The notes: a model not told the origin generated them from the sequence alone. Counted from the stretch's first letter, positions 16,126 to 28,888 are shown. The stretch is 64,000 nt of DNA from Streptomyces nigrescens (GCA_024349765.1 AP026073.1:806001-870000); one strand, 5' to 3'. Numbers and translations: made by a program.

Positions 16126-16460
16126 TGACATCCACTGCAGAACCGGTCACCGGAGTGCGGCGATCCGAACCAGGCCCCTGGAAAGGGTCCATCCTTGAGC
16201 CGTCGCCGACAGACGCAGTCGAACGCCCTCCGGTCCGCTGGACGGAAGAGCTCCTGATCTGGTGTTTCTCTGTGTCGGAATGGGATCGAATCTTTACCCG
16301 GGGGTGCTTGAGGCTGCAGGGTGCTGTTTCAGCTGATGAGCACCAGGCTCCGGGGTGCCAGCCCCGCCGGCACCTCCCCGGGGACATGGCCATGCACGCT
16401 GATCACGCCCGTATCCGTGTCCGGCGCTGGACGCTCGTCGTGGCGGCGCCCGCGCGCTAG
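16125..16460 (+). CDS. putative 111-aa protein, doubtful
   Basis: The frame starts MTSTAEPVTGVRRSEPGPWK and contains VRWTEELLIWCFSVSEWDRI around residue 40. The second half is Arg/His/Pro-rich and looks less protein-like. GAGGA lies six bases before the ATG. The stop codon falls inside the left arm of the 21-bp hairpin. The gene may be a degraded remnant, since codon bias weakens after about residue 60. Confidence 0.3.
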   Translation: MTSTAEPVTGVRRSEPGPWKGSILEPSPTDAVERPPVRWTEELLIWCFSVSEWDRIFTRGCLRLQGAVSADEHQAPGCQPRRHLPGDMAMHADHARIRVRRWTLVVAAPAR

Positions 16461-16499
16461 CGGTAGGACCCGGCTCCGGCCGGGTCCTACCGCTAGCGC
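16454..16499. terminator. perfect 21-bp hairpin with TCCG loop
   Basis: Positions 16454-16474 are exactly complementary to 16479-16499, with loop TCCG at 16475-16478, a UNCG-type stable tetraloop. There is no T-run on either side. It may be a bidirectional factor-independent terminator of the streptomycete kind, or a mobile-element end. Confidence 0.6.
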
Positions 16500-16743
16500 C
16501 GTCACGAGGAGCAGCGAGCGCGGCCGATGCGTGCCACTCATCCGTTTGCCTCGGGGACGAAGCGCCGACCGGCACCCGGTGAGCCGGGGCGCATCGGGTC
16601 AGCGGGCACACCAAAACTTCGGGACGTTTTCGGGAAGAACAGCCGCCGAAACCCGCCCCGGGCCGGTTCCAGCCGGATAAGCCGGGCTGGCCCGGCCTGC
16701 TCCGGGACACGTGCGCCAAGGGCAACGAAGGCCCCTGACCAGC

Positions 16744-16771
16744 AAAAAGACCCTCCCGAAGGAAGGGTCTT
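16744..16771 (-). terminator. rho-independent terminator of tRNA-Arg
   Basis: On the minus strand AAGACCCTTCC, a TTCG-containing loop and GGAGGGTC are followed by five T. It begins seven bases after the tRNA 3' end. Confidence 0.9.
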
Positions 16772-16777
16772 GGAGAG

Positions 16778-16850
16778 CGCCCCCGGCAGGACTCGAACCT
16801 GCGGCCAAGTGCTTAGAAGGCACCTGCTCTATCCACTGAGCTACGGGGGC
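16778..16850 (-). tRNA. tRNA-Arg (anticodon TCT)
   Basis: A 73-nt cloverleaf without encoded CCA. The acceptor stem is GCCCCCG with CGGGGGC and discriminator G; the D-arm begins TAGCTCAGTGG; the anticodon loop is CTTCTAA with anticodon TCT reading AGA; the T-arm is GCAGG, TTCGAGT, CCTGC. AGA is a rare codon in Streptomyces. The 3' end faces the accessory segment, the orientation seen when an integrative element uses a tRNA as attachment site. Confidence 0.96.
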
Positions 16851-17151
16851 CGGTGTGGGCGTGGATCACGGACCGCGGACCAGGATAGAGGCCCGGGTGC
16901 CTCGTCCCGGTTGCTTCACCTCCGTGGCACGTTGTGGAGGTTCGGTGAAGCGGTCCCGATAATCGCAGGCAGGTACGAATCCTGCACCGCTTTTGACGCG
17001 CGGCGTGGCGGGTGTTGTGCACTCGTTATGCCTGCGTCTCAGTTGTCGCGAGCGTCTCATGCGCCACTCGTCCCATTCTGTGCGGGTTCTTGCGGCGCGC
17101 ACGAGGGGTTATACGCTTCAAAAAGCCAACGAAATTGGGCATTCTGCACAT
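16851..17151. promoter_or_regulatory. intergenic, tRNA-Arg and dynA promoters
   Basis: No gene is supported. The stretch 17105-17145 is notably AT-rich for this genome and directly precedes the dynA-like start. The minus-strand promoter of tRNA-Arg must also lie here. Confidence 0.4.
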
Positions 17152-19047
17152 GTGGCGACCTTGGACGTACGACCCCGCCTGCTCGACGCACTGTCCGTAC
17201 TGCGCGACCGCGTCGAAGCCGCACGCTTTCCGCTGCCACTACGGGGCGCCGCCCGTGCCCGGTGCAACCGGGCCGAGCTGCTCGCCCAGCTCGACGACTA
17301 TGTGATTCCCCGCCTCCGGTCGCCTCAGGCGCCGCTGCTGGCGGTGATCGGCGGCTCCACCGGGGCCGGCAAGTCCACCCTGGTGAATTCGCTGGTGGGG
17401 CGGCGGGTCTCGGAGGCCGGGGTGCTGCGTCCGACGACGCGTACGCCGGTCCTGGTGTGCCATCCCGATGACGTCCACTGGTTCTCCGGACGGCGGGTGC
17501 TGCCCCAGCTCACCCGGGTCTGGGGGCCCGAGGAGGACGACGGAGCGGAGGGAACTCATCCGGAGCACGAGGAATATGGGGAACGTGGGGAGTGTGGGGG
17601 ATACGGCGGCGGGAGTGGCCCGGGTAAACCGGGTAAGGGGGGAGCGGCCGGGGGCGGGGAGCCGTTCGCGGTGCGGATCGAGGTGGAGGCGGCGCTGCCC
17701 AGTGGGCTGGCGTTGCTGGATGCGCCGGACATCGATTCGCTCGTCGCCCGGAACCGCGAGCTGGCCGCGGAGCTGATCTGCGCCGCGGACGTATGGGTGC
17801 TGGTCACGACGGCCGCCCGGTACGCCGACGCGGTGCCCTGGCATCTGTTGCGCGCGGCGAAGGAGTACGACGTCACGCTGGTGACCGTGCTGGACCGGGT
17901 GCCGCACCAGATCGCCACCGACATCTCCGGGCGGTACGCGGAACTGCTGCAGCGCGCCGGCCTCGGCCATGTCCCGCGGTTCACCATCCCCGAGCTCCCC
18001 GAGTCGGCCGGCGGCGGCAGCGGGCTGCTGCCCGCCACGGCGGTCGCCGGGTTGCGCGAGTGGCTGGAACGGCACGCCCAGGACCCGGCCGCCCGTAGGG
18101 CCGCCGCGGACCGTACCGCCACCGGGGTGATCGCCTCGTTGCGCAGCCGGCTGCCCGCCCTGGCCGGGGCCGCTGCCGCTCAGCACGCCGCGGGGCTCCG
18201 GCTCGCCGGCCGGGTCGAGGAGGCGTACGAACGGGCCGCCGAACGCGTGCGGAGCGAGGTCGCGGCCGGTGAGGTGCTGGCCGGGGACGCCCGCGCCTAC
18301 TGGCGCGACCACGGGACCGGCGGCCGGTCGGACGAACTGCTCGACGCCCTGACGGAGGGGCTGACCTCGTTGCTGACCTGCGCCGTGGAGGAGGCCGACG
18401 AACGGGCCGCGGAAGCCTGGCGGCGCGATCCCGCGGCCGCCGACCTCTCGTTGACGGCCTCCTCGGGAGCCTCCGAGGCGTCGACCGCCTCGGATGCCGC
18501 GGAAGCCGCGGAAGCCGCGGGGGCGGCCGGCCGGCTGGGCGTGCTCGTCCGGCGCTGGCGGCGCTGCCTGGAGGAGCTGGCCGAGGAGGAGACCCGTGAG
18601 GCGCGTGATGCCCGTGACGCGCGCGGTGGACCGGCCGGTGAACGCGTCGCCCAGGTGGAGCCGGAGGAAGCGGCCGCCCTCCTGGCCGCCACGCTGCTCG
18701 GCGGCCGGCGCGCCCGTACGGCGGGCGAGAACCTCGCCGACCTCCTGGGTGCCCAGACCGCACTGCGGCTCCGCGACCGCGGCGGCCGGCTGCTGGTCAC
18801 CTATCTGGCACGTGCGCTGGACGGGGAGCGCGAGCGGCGGCTGGCGCCGCTGGACCGGCTGACCGTACCGCCGGACCAGCAGGCCGAGCTGATCGCCGCG
18901 CTGTCCGTATTGCAGCGCGAGCGGCAGCCGGAGCAGAAGAGGACGGCGGCGGATGCCGTACCGGCGGAGGCGGTAGCGGCGGGAGCAGCGGCGGCGGACG
19001 CAGTAGTGGTGGAGCGAGAGCGGGAGAAGGCGGAGGTGTCGGGGTGA
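17152..19047 (+). CDS. dynA: dynamin-like GTPase (DynA-type)
   Basis: A 631-aa large GTPase. The G1 P-loop is [15 protein letters not shown] near residues 67-81. The switch/G2 region is [13 protein letters not shown] and G3 is LLDAPDIDS. The N/TKxD-type motif is replaced by [10 protein letters not shown] Gly/Glu-rich insertion lies at about 130-165. The long C-terminal half is helical and Ala/Glu-rich with no clear membrane span. Streptomyces DynA and DynB stabilise FtsZ ladders during sporulation septation; this identification rests on the GTPase pair beside ssbB. GTG 17152 is chosen because the conserved N-terminus ([12 protein letters not shown]) begins there; its Shine-Dalgarno is weak. 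The stop overlaps the next GTPase start (GTGA). Confidence 0.85.
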   Translation: MATLDVRPRLLDALSVLRDRVEAARFPLPLRGAARARCNRAELLAQLDDYVIPRLRSPQAPLLAVIGGSTGAGKSTLVNSLVGRRVSEAGVLRPTTRTPVLVCHPDDVHWFSGRRVLPQLTRVWGPEEDDGAEGTHPEHEEYGERGECGGYGGGSGPGKPGKGGAAGGGEPFAVRIEVEAALPSGLALLDAPDIDSLVARNRELAAELICAADVWVLVTTAARYADAVPWHLLRAAKEYDVTLVTVLDRVPHQIATDISGRYAELLQRAGLGHVPRFTIPELPESAGGGSGLLPATAVAGLREWLERHAQDPAARRAAADRTATGVIASLRSRLPALAGAAAAQHAAGLRLAGRVEEAYERAAERVRSEVAAGEVLAGDARAYWRDHGTGGRSDELLDALTEGLTSLLTCAVEEADERAAEAWRRDPAAADLSLTASSGASEASTASDAAEAAEAAGAAGRLGVLVRRWRRCLEELAEEETREARDARDARGGPAGERVAQVEPEEAAALLAATLLGGRRARTAGENLADLLGAQTALRLRDRGGRLLVTYLARALDGERERRLAPLDRLTVPPDQQAELIAALSVLQRERQPEQKRTAADAVPAEAVAAGAAAADAVVVEREREKAEVSG

Positions 19048-21869
19048 GCGGTTCCGGAACGGCGGATTCGGGTGTGGGGGAGGGGGCGCCCGCAAGGCCG
19101 ACTTCAGGCGCGGGCAACGGGGCGGGAGAGGGGGGCGCGGAGAGAGCCGGTGGCGTGGAGAGGACCGGTGACGCAGGGAAGGCCGGTGGCGTGGCGAGAG
19201 CCGGTGACGAGCCGGGAACGGGGGACCAGGAGAGCGGCGCGCCCGGATGTGGCGAGTCCTGGAGCGGGCAGCCGGGGAGCGCGCGTACGGCGGTGGGGGA
19301 ACCGGGCCCGGGCGGGGCGTGGGACGACGGGTTGATCGCCCGGCGGCTGCCGGAAGGCGGTGTTCCGCGGCCGGGCGCACGGCGGGGGACGGGCGGGGGG
19401 CGGATCGAGCCACGGGTCGAGCCGCAGTCCGGTGCCCCGGAGGTCGCTTCGGGCGCCGGCGCCGAGGAAGCGGGTGGTGGGTCATGCGTCGGGGCATATC
19501 CCGGGGCCTACGCCGAGGTCTACGCCGAAGCGCACGCCGGGACATACGGAGGGGCGTACGGCGAGCCGGGTGGCGCGCCGCGCGCCGTATCGGGTGGCGA
19601 GTCGGGTACCGCCTCTTCTGGCGCTGCCCCTACCGCGTCCTGTGGCACTACCCCTACCGGGGCATACGGAGCCGACCGGCCCGCTTCGTCCGGCGACGGA
19701 CGGTCCGGTTCGTTCGCCGCCGGACGTTCCGGTTCGTTCGGAGAGGCGCGGGGCGTTTCGTTCGCAGAGGGGCGGGGCGGGTCGTCCGGCGAGGGGCGGG
19801 GTGGATCGTTCGGCGAGGGGCGCGTGGGGTCGTCCGCCGCGGCGTCCCTCGGCGCTTCAGGTGACAGGCCGTATGAGGGGCAGCGCCGCACCGCGCAGCC
19901 GTACGGCGGGCCGTTCGACCAGCCGGCTGACGGGCCGTACGACGAACCGTGCGGTGGGTCGCCGCAGGAGTCGCCCGCGGAGGCCATGGTGCAGCCGCGT
20001 CCACCGGTGGAGGGCTATCGGTGGGTCGCGGACGGGGGCCGGCGGGCGCCGGGGGGCGGGTTGCGGGCGCGTCTGGAGGCGTTGCGGGAGCTGATCGCGC
20101 TGTCGCGGTCACGGCTGGACGGGCGGACGCTGGCGGCGGCCGGGCGGGTGCTGGCGGCCGCGGACGAGCGATACCGGCTGTCCGGCGAGCACACCGTGGT
20201 TGCCATCGCCGGAGCCACCGGCAGCGGGAAGTCGTCGCTGTTCAACGCCCTGGCGGGGGCGAACCGTTCGCAGGTCGGGCCGCGGCGGCCGACCACCGCC
20301 GAACCGGTGGCGTGCGTCTGGCCCGGCGGCAGACCGGGCGCCGAGGGGCTGCTGCGGCGGCTCGGGGTGTCCGCGCACCGTCGGCACATCGCCGCGGACG
20401 GCAGCCCCGAACTGCGCGGACTCATCCTGATCGACCTGCCCGACCACGACTCCTCGGCCACCGAACACCGCGCCCAGGTCGACCGGATGCTGGAGCTGGT
20501 GGACGCGGTGATCTGGGTGGTCGACCCGGAGAAGTACGCGGACGCGGTGCTGCACGAGCGCTATCTGCGGCCGCTGGCGGGCTATGCAGAGGTGATGTTC
20601 GTCGTCCTCAACCAGGTGGACCGGCTGCCCGGCGAGGCCGCCGACCAGGTGGTGGACGATCTGCGCCGGCTGCTCGACGAGGACGGGCTGGCGCTCGGCG
20701 AACACGGGGAGCCGGGCGCGGCGGTGCTCGCCCTCTCGGCGGCGACCGGCAAGGGCGTGGCGGAACTACGGGAGTCACTCGGCCAGTTCGTCGCCGAACG
20801 GGGCGCGGCGGACCGGCGGCTGGCGGCGGACGTGGATGCGGCGGCCGAGCGGCTGCGGTCGGTGTACGTGGCCCGGAGCCAGGTCGGACTGACCGAACGG
20901 GCCCGCGAGGAATTCGCCGACCGGTTGGCCGAGTCGGTCGGCGCGGTCGCCACCGGGCGGGCGGCGGAACGCGACTGGCTCCGGTACGCGGAACGGGCCT
21001 GCGGGTCCCCCTGGGCGCGGATGCGGGGCCGCCGGCCCCGTGGCGCGCGGTCGACCCACGGGCCGGGAGGCGCCACGACCGGAGCGGGGCACGCGACGAC
21101 CGGGGTAGGACACGCGACGACCGGTGTGGGAGACCGGTCGACCGGCGTGGGACGCGGAACGACCGGGGTGCGCACCCCGGAGCCGACGGGCACTCAGCAG
21201 GACACGGTCGCCGGGGGTACGAGCCGCAAGGGCGCGGCCGGACCTCCTTCCGTGGGGCGGCAGGTGACGGCGGGGCACCGGAGGACGTCCGGGGCCTGGG
21301 GCGGCGACGCGACCGGGGAGCCGGTGGTGGTCCGGGCGGCGGCCCGGCCGGTGGTGGAGCAGGCCGTACGGGGCGTGGCCGCGGAGGCGGCGCACGGGCT
21401 GCCGACGCCCTGGGCGCAGGCGGTGCGCGAGGCCGCGGACCGGGGCGCGTGCGGGCTGCCGGAGGCGCTGGACAAGGTGGCGGCCGATGCCGAGGAGGCG
21501 CTCCGGGGCGGGCCGGCCGTCAAGCCGCGGTGGTGCACGGTGGCCGCCGCGCTGCAGGGAACGCTGTCCGTCCTGCAACTCGTCGGAGTGCTCTGGCTGG
21601 TGGCGGCGCTGACCGGTCTGGTCGATGCCTCGACCTGGGTCTCCGGGCTGCTGCCCGCGGTCATCGGGTCGGTGGGCGGCCCGGCGCTGGCATGGCTGTG
21701 CCGGGTGGTGGCCCGCGGTCCCGCGCGGCGGTACGGGCAGGACGCCGAGCGACGGCTGCGGAACGCGGCGGCGGCCTGCGGCCGGGGCCGGGTGCTGGAG
21801 CCGGTCGCCGCCGAGTTGCTGCGCTACCGCGAGGTGCGGGAGCAGTACGCGGTGGCGTCGGGGGTCTGA
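19044..21869 (+). CDS. dynB: dynamin-like GTPase with long disordered N-terminus (DynB-type)
   Basis: A 941-aa protein. The first about 330 residues are low complexity (Gly, Glu, Ser, Arg) with repeats such as [16 protein letters not shown] near 250. The GTPase domain has G1 [16 protein letters not shown] near 388-403, G3 LIDLPDHDS and G4-like LNQVDRLPG. Another Thr/Gly repeat (ATTGVGH words) lies near 680-700. Two adjacent membrane helices follow near 845-900 ([32 protein letters not shown]). The membrane anchor suits a division-septum GTPase partnered with the upstream protein, to which it is coupled by a 4-nt overlap. The disordered extension could be partly untranslated if a later start is used, for example near 19986 ([10 protein letters not shown]). 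Confidence 0.82.
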   Translation: MSGSGTADSGVGEGAPARPTSGAGNGAGEGGAERAGGVERTGDAGKAGGVARAGDEPGTGDQESGAPGCGESWSGQPGSARTAVGEPGPGGAWDDGLIARRLPEGGVPRPGARRGTGGGRIEPRVEPQSGAPEVASGAGAEEAGGGSCVGAYPGAYAEVYAEAHAGTYGGAYGEPGGAPRAVSGGESGTASSGAAPTASCGTTPTGAYGADRPASSGDGRSGSFAAGRSGSFGEARGVSFAEGRGGSSGEGRGGSFGEGRVGSSAAASLGASGDRPYEGQRRTAQPYGGPFDQPADGPYDEPCGGSPQESPAEAMVQPRPPVEGYRWVADGGRRAPGGGLRARLEALRELIALSRSRLDGRTLAAAGRVLAAADERYRLSGEHTVVAIAGATGSGKSSLFNALAGANRSQVGPRRPTTAEPVACVWPGGRPGAEGLLRRLGVSAHRRHIAADGSPELRGLILIDLPDHDSSATEHRAQVDRMLELVDAVIWVVDPEKYADAVLHERYLRPLAGYAEVMFVVLNQVDRLPGEAADQVVDDLRRLLDEDGLALGEHGEPGAAVLALSAATGKGVAELRESLGQFVAERGAADRRLAADVDAAAERLRSVYVARSQVGLTERAREEFADRLAESVGAVATGRAAERDWLRYAERACGSPWARMRGRRPRGARSTHGPGGATTGAGHATTGVGHATTGVGDRSTGVGRGTTGVRTPEPTGTQQDTVAGGTSRKGAAGPPSVGRQVTAGHRRTSGAWGGDATGEPVVVRAAARPVVEQAVRGVAAEAAHGLPTPWAQAVREAADRGACGLPEALDKVAADAEEALRGGPAVKPRWCTVAAALQGTLSVLQLVGVLWLVAALTGLVDASTWVSGLLPAVIGSVGGPALAWLCRVVARGPARRYGQDAERRLRNAAAACGRGRVLEPVAAELLRYREVREQYAVASGV

Positions 21870-22046
21870 GGGCGGACGGCGCGGGGCTGGGGCGGTGTGC
21901 TCCAGCCCCCCTTGCGGGTGGCCGAGTTGTCCACAGTCGGCAGGTTGTCCACAGGCCGCGGCGGGGCTTGCCGGATCCGTGCAGCATGAGGTCGACGCGG
22001 CGCGAGCGACCCGGCGAGCGCGCGGAGGACGGGGGAGTGGATTTCC

Positions 22047-22691
22047 GTGAACGAGACGATGGTGACGCTGGTGGGCAATGCCGCGACGGCGGTGGAGCAC
22101 CGGCAGACCACGGCGGGCGTGACGGTGGCGAGGTTCCGGCTCGCGGCGACGTCCCGGCGGTGGGACAAGGCGCAGGAGCGGTGGACCGACGGGGAGACGA
22201 GTTTCTACACGGTCCGGTCGTGGCGCGGTCTGGCCGACAACGTCGCGGCCTCGGTGGCGGTGGGCGAACCCTTGGTGGTGCAGGGGCGGTTGCGGCTGAG
22301 GGAAGGGGAACAGCCGCCGGAGAAGGGCGGACAGCGCTGGTTCTCGGCCGAGGTCGACGCCGTCGCGATCGGACACGACCTGTCGCGCGGCACGGCGGCC
22401 TTCCGCAGAGTCACCCGCGTGAGCCGTATGAGCACGACGGACCAGGAACCGTCCCCGGCCCCGCGCGTGGACCCGGAGCAGGTCCCGTCCGAGCGCCGGG
22501 ACCTCGGGCCCCAACCACGGGCGAGCGCAGGGAGGTTGGGATCGCGGCCCGACGGGAGGCCGGAGGTGGCGGTAGGGGCCGAAAAGGAAGCCGTCGAGCC
22601 AGTCGCAGAGGCAGTCACCAAGGCAGTCACCAAGGCGGTCACCGGGCCCATCACCAGGGGGAATTCGCCCCAGAAGGCCGCAGTGCCCTGA
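22047..22691 (+). CDS. ssbB: single-stranded DNA-binding protein paralogue
   Basis: A 214-aa protein with an N-terminal OB-fold: MVTLVGNAATAVEHRQTT, VARFRLAATSRRWDKAQERW, FYTVRSWRGLADNVAASVAV, then PLVVQGRLRLRE. The C-terminal 90 residues are disordered and Ala/Val/Glu-rich. The acidic DDDxPF tail that binds partner proteins in the main SSB is absent, as in actinobacterial SsbB, which serves sporulation-linked chromosome segregation. GTG 22047 follows GGGGGAG. It lies 177 bp after the dynB-like gene, the expected chromosomal context. Confidence 0.9.
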   Translation: MNETMVTLVGNAATAVEHRQTTAGVTVARFRLAATSRRWDKAQERWTDGETSFYTVRSWRGLADNVAASVAVGEPLVVQGRLRLREGEQPPEKGGQRWFSAEVDAVAIGHDLSRGTAAFRRVTRVSRMSTTDQEPSPAPRVDPEQVPSERRDLGPQPRASAGRLGSRPDGRPEVAVGAEKEAVEPVAEAVTKAVTKAVTGPITRGNSPQKAAVP

Positions 22692-22923
22692 AACGTTCCG
22701 GGGATTTGTCGATAATGCCAGGTCAGGGTGCCTGTGTTCGGTAACGATTGCGATTCGGATCGCTTATGGGATGCCATTAGTGGGGACCCTGATGCGCCTG
22801 CTCCATAAGATCCGACGAGTACTCACGGGGGCTCACGGGGGCTGACGTTCGGCTTTTGAGTTCTTTGGATCTTTCCGGCGAGGCAACTTCCCCACCCGAC
22901 CGCCTCGCCCAGAGGGGAAATTC

Positions 22924-24321
22924 ATGCTTTCGATGAAGAGGCGGGGCGCAGCCCGCCTTGCCGCCGCGGTCGTGGCCTCCGGCCTGGTCGCGGCGGGTGC
23001 GATAGCCACCGCGGGGACCGCAGTGGCGGACGAGACGACCCCGGCCCACGGGGGTGCCACCGCCACGCTCGGCGGCCTGAAGATCTTCGACCAGGCGGTC
23101 GTGCACAACGACGGCGGCGACCAGCGCGTCGGCGCGGGCCTCTTCGAGATGTCCGTCGACAACGGCGGCACGCTCCAGACGTACTGCATCGACATCCACA
23201 ACCCGACGCAGCAGCAGGCGAAGTACCAGGAAGTGCCCTGGAGCGCCTCGTCGCTGCACAACAACGCGGACGCCGGCAAGATCCGCTGGATCCTGCAGAA
23301 CTCCTACCCGCAGGTGAACGACCTCGCCGCCCTCGCCTCCAAGGCCGGTGCCGGGAACCTCACCGAGAAGACCGCGGCGGCCGGTACCCAGGTCGCGATC
23401 TGGCGCTTCTCCGACCACGTGAAGGTGGACGCGGTCGACCCGGCGGCGGAGAAGCTCGCCGCCTACCTCGAGAAGAGCGCGCAGAGCGTCGAGGAGCCCA
23501 AGGCGTCGCTGACGCTGGACCCGCCGGCCGTCTCCGGCAAGTCGGGCAGCAAGCTCGGCCCGGTCACCGTGCACACCAACGCCGACAGTGTGACGATCTC
23601 CCCGGCCGCCGGTGCGCCGGCCGGCGTCAAGATCGTCGGCAAGGACGGCAAGCCGGTCACCAGCGCCGCCGACGGCACCCAGCTGTTCTTCGACGTGCCG
23701 AAGGGCACCGCGGACGGCAGCACCTCGCTGACCGCGCAGGCCGCCACCAAGGTGCCGGTCGGCCGGGCCTTCACCGGCATCGGTGAGCACGCCAAGAGCC
23801 AGACCCAGATCCTGGCCGGCTCCAGCGAGTCCACCGTCTCCGCGGCCGCCACGGTCTCCTGGAAGAAGCAGGGCGCCATCCCGGCGATCACCGCCGAGAA
23901 GAACTGCGCCAAGGGCGGCGTGGACGTCACGGCCAGCAACAAGGGCGATGAGGCGTTCCACTTCCAGCTGGCGGGCAAGGACTACGAGATCGCCCCGGGC
24001 AAGTCGCAGACCGTGACCGTTCCGGTTGCCGAGGACCAGCCCTACGAGATCACGATCAAGGGTGCGGGCGGCTTCAAGAAGACCTTCTCCGGGGTCCTCG
24101 ACTGCAAGACCGCCGGCAGCGGCGGCGGTAAGCCCTCGCCCAAGCCCAGCCCGGCGTCGGTCGGCGGCAACACCGGTGGCGGCCACGGCACCGACCTCGC
24201 CGAGACCGGTTCCAGCAGCGCCACCCCGATGATCGCGGGCGTCGCGGTCGTCCTGGTCGTGGTCGGCGGCGCCGCGGTGTTCTTCCTCCGTAAGAAGAAG
24301 ACCGGCACCCCCGCCCAGTAA
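22924..24321 (+). CDS. thioester-domain (TQXA) surface protein with LAETG sortase signal
   Basis: A 465-aa cell-wall protein. The signal peptide is about residues 1-35, ending GTAVA. The thioester domain holds Cys88 (TLQTYCIDIHNP) and Gln156 in the TQVAIWRFSD motif; these two form an internal Cys-Gln thioester able to bond covalently to a target. Ig-like or stalk repeats follow at about 190-395, then a Pro/Ser/Gly linker. The sorting signal LAETG is at 425-429, followed by a membrane helix and the tail RKKKTG. LAXTG is the motif of class E sortases, which anchor chaplins in Streptomyces. ATG 22924 has AGAGGGGA before it; ATG at codon 4 is possible. No sortase gene is in the window. Confidence 0.93.
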   Translation: MLSMKRRGAARLAAAVVASGLVAAGAIATAGTAVADETTPAHGGATATLGGLKIFDQAVVHNDGGDQRVGAGLFEMSVDNGGTLQTYCIDIHNPTQQQAKYQEVPWSASSLHNNADAGKIRWILQNSYPQVNDLAALASKAGAGNLTEKTAAAGTQVAIWRFSDHVKVDAVDPAAEKLAAYLEKSAQSVEEPKASLTLDPPAVSGKSGSKLGPVTVHTNADSVTISPAAGAPAGVKIVGKDGKPVTSAADGTQLFFDVPKGTADGSTSLTAQAATKVPVGRAFTGIGEHAKSQTQILAGSSESTVSAAATVSWKKQGAIPAITAEKNCAKGGVDVTASNKGDEAFHFQLAGKDYEIAPGKSQTVTVPVAEDQPYEITIKGAGGFKKTFSGVLDCKTAGSGGGKPSPKPSPASVGGNTGGGHGTDLAETGSSSATPMIAGVAVVLVVVGGAAVFFLRKKKTGTPAQ

Positions 24322-24845
24322 GGGCCTCAGCAGTAGGCGCCCCGTTTTCGTGGGCGGCCCGACGCCTGCGACCAGCGGCAACGAGGCGATCACAGCCGAG
24401 CACCGGGGTGATCAGGGCCGACCACCGAGCTGACCACCTCGTCGATCAACGGGGCGATCAACGAGGTGATCGACGAGGCAATCTGCGCGCGGCGGGAACA
24501 AAACGTGGACCCGAGCGGTTATCGCTCGGGGGCCACGGACGTGCGGTCCCGGGGCGCGCCCCCCAAGTGCCCCGACGCCGCATGACGCCGTCTTCGGCCC
24601 CTCGGCATCCCGCACCCCGCCCGCCGTGCCCGCACCCCCTCGCGGGCGTCCGCCCCTCGGCACCCGTTTCCTTCCGGGGACGGACGTACGGCAAGATGGG
24701 TGTATCTGCCCTCCCACGGTCGCGACGGACGTCACGACGGCCGCATGGCGCTCGCGCGGCGCACGCATGACGGACGGACGACGGTCGATGGCCCGGGGCG
24801 GTGCCGTACAGACCCTGATCGATCCAATCTGCCGGACGGTTTCTC
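24322..24845. other. intergenic region with two hairpins
   Basis: A 524-bp region without a credible gene. It holds an inverted repeat at 24437-24478 (CCTCGTCGATCA and its exact complement around an 18-nt loop) and the terminator-like hairpin at 24510-24530. The rest to the ettA start shows no feature that I can name, but should hold its promoter. Confidence 0.5.
24510..24530. terminator. hairpin terminator after the surface-protein gene
   Basis: Arms CCCGAGCG and CGCTCGGG with a GTTAT loop; the stem extends after a mismatch with GTGG/CCAC. There is no T-run. Confidence 0.55.
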
Positions 24846-26510
<1,665 letters not shown>

Positions 26511-26514
26511 CCTC

Positions 26515-26949
26515 GTGCGACACCTCTACTCGTGCCCCCTGCGCTGGTCGGACATGGACGCCTTCGGCCACGTCAACAACGCGGTGTTCGTCCGCTACCT
26601 CGAAGAGGCGCGGATCGACTTCATGCGCCGGCTCGCGCCGGGGGACGGCAGCCCGTCGTTCACGGGCGGCTCGGTGGTCGCCCGGCACGAGATCGACTAC
26701 GTGCGGCCGCTGGTGCACCGGCCCGCACCGGTCACCGTCGAGTTGTGGGTGACGAGGATCAGCGCCGCGTCGATGACGGTCGCCTACGAGGTCAAGGACG
26801 AGGACACCCTCTACCTGCGGGCCTCGACCGTCGTCGTGCCGTACAACTTCGCCGAGGAGCGTCCGCGCCGCCTCACCGCGGAGGAGAAGGCGATCCTCAA
26901 GGAGTACCTGGCCGACGCGTCGCACCAGGAGGGGGCCGTCGCGGTATGA
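26515..26949 (+). CDS. hotdog-fold acyl-CoA thioesterase (YbgC/4HBT type)
   Basis: A 144-aa hotdog thioesterase. The catalytic-loop signature is RWSDMDAFGHVNNAVFVRYL at about residues 9-28, with Asp and Asn-Asn positions as in 4-hydroxybenzoyl-CoA thioesterases, followed by the strand HEIDYVRPLV. It hydrolyses acyl-CoA; chain preference is unknown. GTG 26515 has only a weak ribosome-binding site and lies just after the ettA stop, so read-through translation from ettA is likely. Its stop overlaps the next ATG (ATGA). Confidence 0.92.
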   Translation: MRHLYSCPLRWSDMDAFGHVNNAVFVRYLEEARIDFMRRLAPGDGSPSFTGGSVVARHEIDYVRPLVHRPAPVTVELWVTRISAASMTVAYEVKDEDTLYLRASTVVVPYNFAEERPRRLTAEEKAILKEYLADASHQEGAVAV

Positions 26950-27758
26950 CGGTGCTCGCCCTCGTCGACGCCGGGGAGGCGGCGGACCTCGCCGCCTTCC
27001 TCGCCCGGCTGATCCACTACGACCGGGCCGCCGCGGTCCGGCTGCAGACCGGTGGCGGGGTGCTCGCCGTCTTCGGCCGGCCGCCGTCCTTCGAGGTGCT
27101 GGCGATCCGTACGGCCCGGCTCGCCGCGCCCAGGGGCCCCGGCGACGACCGGGCCGGCGGCCGCTCCGGAGCTGCGGGCCCCGCTCGGGACGGTGGTCCG
27201 GACAGCGCCCCCGCCGAAGGACCGGCCTCCGGCCTCGACATCACCGTCTCCGCCGGTGACCTCCTCGAAGGCGTCGACGAGGAGCAGGGCACGCTGACCG
27301 TGCCCGCCGCCGTCACCGGCCCGCCGTGGGCCGGGCTGCTGCCGCCGCGCGGCGGCTGGCAGCGGGTGCCGGGACTGCCCGCGCCGGAGGCGCTGCGGCG
27401 CGCGGTGGCCGCGGCGGTCGCCGAGTTCCGGGCCCGGGACGAGGCACTGCCGCCCGAGCGCCGGACCCGCGCCGAACGCGACCGTATCGGCCGGGAGATC
27501 TGGTCGCGCACCCTCGGGGACACCCACCTCCCGCTGCGCGCCGCGCACGCCGCCCAGTCGCTGGGCTTCCTCCGCCCGGTCCGCACGGCCGTGCTCGCCT
27601 CCGGCGGCGGCCCGCACCCCACCGAGCCGCCGGCGCTGACCCTGCTGTCCGCGGGCGGCTGGCTGCGGCTGCGCACCCCGTACGGGTCGGTCGCGGTGCG
27701 CACCGGCGGGCCGTCCGGGCTCACCGGCCTGTCGGGGCTCACGGTCACCCCCGTCTGA
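26946..27758 (+). CDS. conserved hypothetical protein, 270 aa
   Basis: No domain is recognised. The N-terminal 45 residues (EAADLAAFLARLIHYDRAAA, VRLQTGGGVLAVFGRPP) and residues 95-255 look folded. A Gly/Ala/Pro-rich insertion at about 60-95 separates them. A helical part (RTRAERDRIGREIWSRTLGD) lies near 180. It has no signal peptide or membrane helix. The ATGA overlap with the thioesterase makes the pair an operon downstream of ettA, and this gene converges on the ABC exporter operon with only 8 bp between stops. Confidence 0.78.
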   Translation: MTVLALVDAGEAADLAAFLARLIHYDRAAAVRLQTGGGVLAVFGRPPSFEVLAIRTARLAAPRGPGDDRAGGRSGAAGPARDGGPDSAPAEGPASGLDITVSAGDLLEGVDEEQGTLTVPAAVTGPPWAGLLPPRGGWQRVPGLPAPEALRRAVAAAVAEFRARDEALPPERRTRAERDRIGREIWSRTLGDTHLPLRAAHAAQSLGFLRPVRTAVLASGGGPHPTEPPALTLLSAGGWLRLRTPYGSVAVRTGGPSGLTGLSGLTVTPV

Positions 27759-27766
27759 GCCGCGGC

Positions 27767-28884
<1,118 letters not shown>

Positions 28885-28888
<4 letters not shown>

